In this document: positions 5,587 through 7,463 of the stretch, in pieces
Layout of the letters: the number at the start of each line of letters is the position of its first letter
Numbering within the stretch: the first letter of the stretch is position 1
From: an uncultured Acidimicrobiia bacterium
GTDB taxonomy: Bacteria > Actinomycetota > Acidimicrobiia > Spongiisociales > Spongiisociaceae
DNA: 7,463 nucleotides
Direction of reading: 5' to 3'
NCBI GenBank assembly: GCA_937900165.1
Contig: CALCCX010000328.1
Location: forward strand, 1 to 7,463
The notes under the pieces: generated by a model
The model's database searches: none
What the model was told of the DNA's origin: nothing
Seen by the model: the letters and a program-made list of their open reading frames with translations, nothing else
Program-made: the position numbers and the translations under genes

Positions 5587-7463
5587 CTATTCCATGACTC
5601 GTCGGATTCCGGCGAGTACTTGGGTTGGTGAGACCAAGGCCAGGCTTTCAACGGAGAATTGAGGCCAAGGAGCATCGAAGCCGGTGATCCGCACGATCGG
5701 AGCTTGCAGGGAGTAGATCAGTTTCTCGGCGACGGTGGCCGCTACTTCTGCGGCCATCCCTGCCGAGCGGGGCGGTTCTTGGACAAGGACCAGCCGCCCC
5801 GTCTTGGCGACCGATTCGAGCACAGTCTCTTCGTCCCATGGCCACAATGTACGGAGGTCGATGATCTCGGCGTCGATGCCCTCTCCCGCGGCCAGATCAG
5901 TGGCCTCCAGAGAAACGGGGACCATGCCGCCATACGTCACGAGGGTGAGGTCGCTGCCCTGCCGACGAATCCTGGCACGTCCGATCGGCAATGTGTAGTG
6001 ATCCGTTGGGACCTGTTCGCGTGAGGACCGGTACAGCACCTTGGGCTCCAGAAACAGCACCGGATCGTGCCCTTCCAGAGCCGCGGCCAGAAGACCTTTT
6101 GCGTCGGTTGGAGTGGAAGGCACAATGACTACGAGTCCAGAGGCATGGGCAAAATAGGCTTCAGGACTGTCGCTATGGAATTCGGCTGCTCCGGTACCGG
6201 CGCCGTTTGGCCAGCGCACGACGATCGGCATTTCCAGGTTTGAGCGGGTCCTGGCCCGCATTCGGCCGAGATGGCTGATGATCTGATCGAAAGCCGGATA
6301 TACGAATCCGTCGAACTGGATCTCGGCGACTGGCCGTCCACCCGCAATTGCCATGCCGACGGACGCTCCGATGATTCCTGCCTCATCCAAAGGAGTGTCG
6401 ATGACCCGTTCGTCTCCGAATCTTTCAATCAGGCCTTTGGTGATCCTGAACACGCCGCCGGCAGTGCCGACATCTTCCCCCAGGATCACAGTCTCTTCCC
6501 GCTCCTCCATCGCATGCGTCAGAGCGGCAGTGATCGCCTGGGCCATCGTCCAATTCGAGGTGGCGCCAGACGGCAGCTCGTCATGACCGATCTCCCAGAC
6601 TTCGTTCGGATCGAAGACCGTTGGCTCTTCGCCATGGTCTGCTTGAGATTGGTGTAGCTGGGAGATCAAGGCCGGCGGAATGCGGTGATAGACATGCCGG
6701 ACGATTACGTCGCGAGACGGTTGGTCCCGAGCCTCTACCTCCTCGATGGCGGTTGCGATCCGCCTGCCGATGTCGTCTTCGATCTCCGTATCCAGATCCG
6801 GTGACCACAGATCGCGACTCCGAAGGAACTTCGTATACCGGTCCAATGGGTCGCGGCGGCGCCATTCGTCTTCCGCTTCAGCTGTTCGGTAGAGGCGTGG
6901 ATCATCTGCCGTGGCGTGAGGGCCGTAGCGATAGGTGAGTGCCTCAATGAAGGTGGGTCCTTGTCCTGACCTCGCATTTTCGACCGCCTGGAAAGCCGCC
7001 GAATAGACGGCCAACACGTCCATCCCGTCCACTCGAACGCCTGGCATGCCATAGCCGATGGCCTTGTCGGCCAGGGTTGGAGCGGCCGTCTGTTTGCTCA
7101 GTGGTACAGAGATCGCCCACAGGTTGTTAGAGCAGATGAACACGGTGGGCGTCTTCCATACGCCAGCAAAGTTCATCCCAGAGTGAAAATCGCCCTCAGA
7201 AGTTGCTCCATCACCCACGTAGGCCATGGTCACGATGTCTTCGCCCGCCAGGCGGGCTGCGTAGCCGTGTCCGACCGCGTGGGGTAGCTGGGTCGCAAGT
7301 GGCACGGTGTTGATGTTCATGCGGAATTTGCGGACATCCCAGTTCTCGTTTGGAAGTCCCCGCCAGAACGACATGATGACTTCGAGCGGCATGCCTCTGG
7401 CGATTTGGACACCGTGTTCTCGGTAACTCGGATACACCCAGTCGCGATCGGTGAGGGCAAACC
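5587..7463 (-). CDS. Fused E1 alpha-beta subunit of a 2-oxoacid dehydrogenase complex (5'-partial)
   Basis: The gene is read right to left, with its TAG stop at 5587-5589, and is still open at the window edge (624 residues visible). A GTG at 7435-7437 is not the start, because the frame continues upstream as FALTDRDW, matching the family just before YPSYREHG. The alpha part (about 1-290) has the thiamine diphosphate motif GDG (83-85) ... NN (112-113) and the RYGPHATADDP loop typical of branched-chain E1 alpha. The beta part (about 302-624) has ILGEDVG, DTPLDEAGI with the catalytic-type Glu, EIQFDGFVYPAFDQI and HSDSPEAYFAH. The enzyme decarboxylates a 2-oxoacid (branched-chain or pyruvate) and passes the acyl group to lipoyl-E2 in the cytoplasm. 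Separate subunits are the common arrangement; fusions are known in several lineages. Roughly 80-100 N-terminal residues are probably missing. E2 and E3 genes are not downstream, where a convergent DM13 gene lies. Substrate is not settled by sequence. Confidence 0.92.
   Translation of the reverse strand, partial: FALTDRDWVYPSYREHGVQIARGMPLEVIMSFWRGLPNENWDVRKFRMNINTVPLATQLPHAVGHGYAARLAGEDIVTMAYVGDGATSEGDFHSGMNFAGVWKTPTVFICSNNLWAISVPLSKQTAAPTLADKAIGYGMPGVRVDGMDVLAVYSAAFQAVENARSGQGPTFIEALTYRYGPHATADDPRLYRTAEAEDEWRRRDPLDRYTKFLRSRDLWSPDLDTEIEDDIGRRIATAIEEVEARDQPSRDVIVRHVYHRIPPALISQLHQSQADHGEEPTVFDPNEVWEIGHDELPSGATSNWTMAQAITAALTHAMEEREETVILGEDVGTAGGVFRITKGLIERFGDERVIDTPLDEAGIIGASVGMAIAGGRPVAEIQFDGFVYPAFDQIISHLGRMRARTRSNLEMPIVVRWPNGAGTGAAEFHSDSPEAYFAHASGLVVIVPSTPTDAKGLLAAALEGHDPVLFLEPKVLYRSSREQVPTDHYTLPIGRARIRRQGSDLTLVTYGGMVPVSLEATDLAAGEGIDAEIIDLRTLWPWDEETVLESVAKTGRLVLVQEPPRSAGMAAEVAATVAEKLIYSLQAPIVRITGFDAPWPQFSVESLALVSPTQVLAGIRRVME

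Noticed and set aside
7435..7437. GTG as the start codon of the dehydrogenase
   Set aside because: The frame remains open to the window edge and encodes residues conserved in E1 alpha just before YPSYREHG, so the start lies outside the window.

Overview
The window is a 7.46 kb piece of a moderately high-GC bacterial genome, most likely an actinobacterium. The S-layer-homology-like repeats of the form G-C ... F-C-P ... V-T-R-G-Q-M-A suggest an Acidimicrobiia-like lineage; this is inference from style, with no marker gene in view. The left end is not genuine chromosome. Positions 43-100 match the 58-nt Illumina P5/TruSeq universal adapter base for base, and 1-42 is an unassignable flank, so the contig should be trusted only from about 101 onward. 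This points to an unfiltered draft, metagenome or single-cell assembly.

Left half (101-4540, + strand): three consecutive genes for secreted, calcium-binding or beta-propeller surface proteins. The first is cut by the adapter and keeps only its last FG-GAP blade (101-285). The second (361-2397) is a secreted seven-repeat delta-60 propeller followed by three SLH-like repeats at its C-terminus. The third (2540-4540) has a signal peptide, then three SLH-like repeats at its N-terminus, then a seven-blade FG-GAP (integrin-alpha-like) propeller. The first and third end in nearly the same 20 residues, so they look like paralogues flanking the second. Together they resemble a small surface-display locus: the same Cys-containing SLH-like cassette is attached to two different propeller folds, at opposite ends.

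Middle (4541-4895): a 355-bp non-coding stretch with a cluster of strong inverted repeats (4677-4780), including three overlapping, mutually exclusive palindromes, and a small perfect palindrome (4840-4849) just upstream of the next gene.

Right half: a membrane-anchored DM13-domain protein (4896-5573, +) with a Thr/Ser/Glu-rich stalk. It converges, across only 13 bp, on a minus-strand gene (5587 to beyond 7463) encoding a fused E1 alpha-beta subunit of a branched-chain/pyruvate-type 2-oxoacid dehydrogenase. The fusion is 5'-incomplete at the window edge. It is metabolic and has no visible functional link to the surface-protein cluster.

No tRNA, rRNA, CRISPR array, transposase or phage gene was seen.
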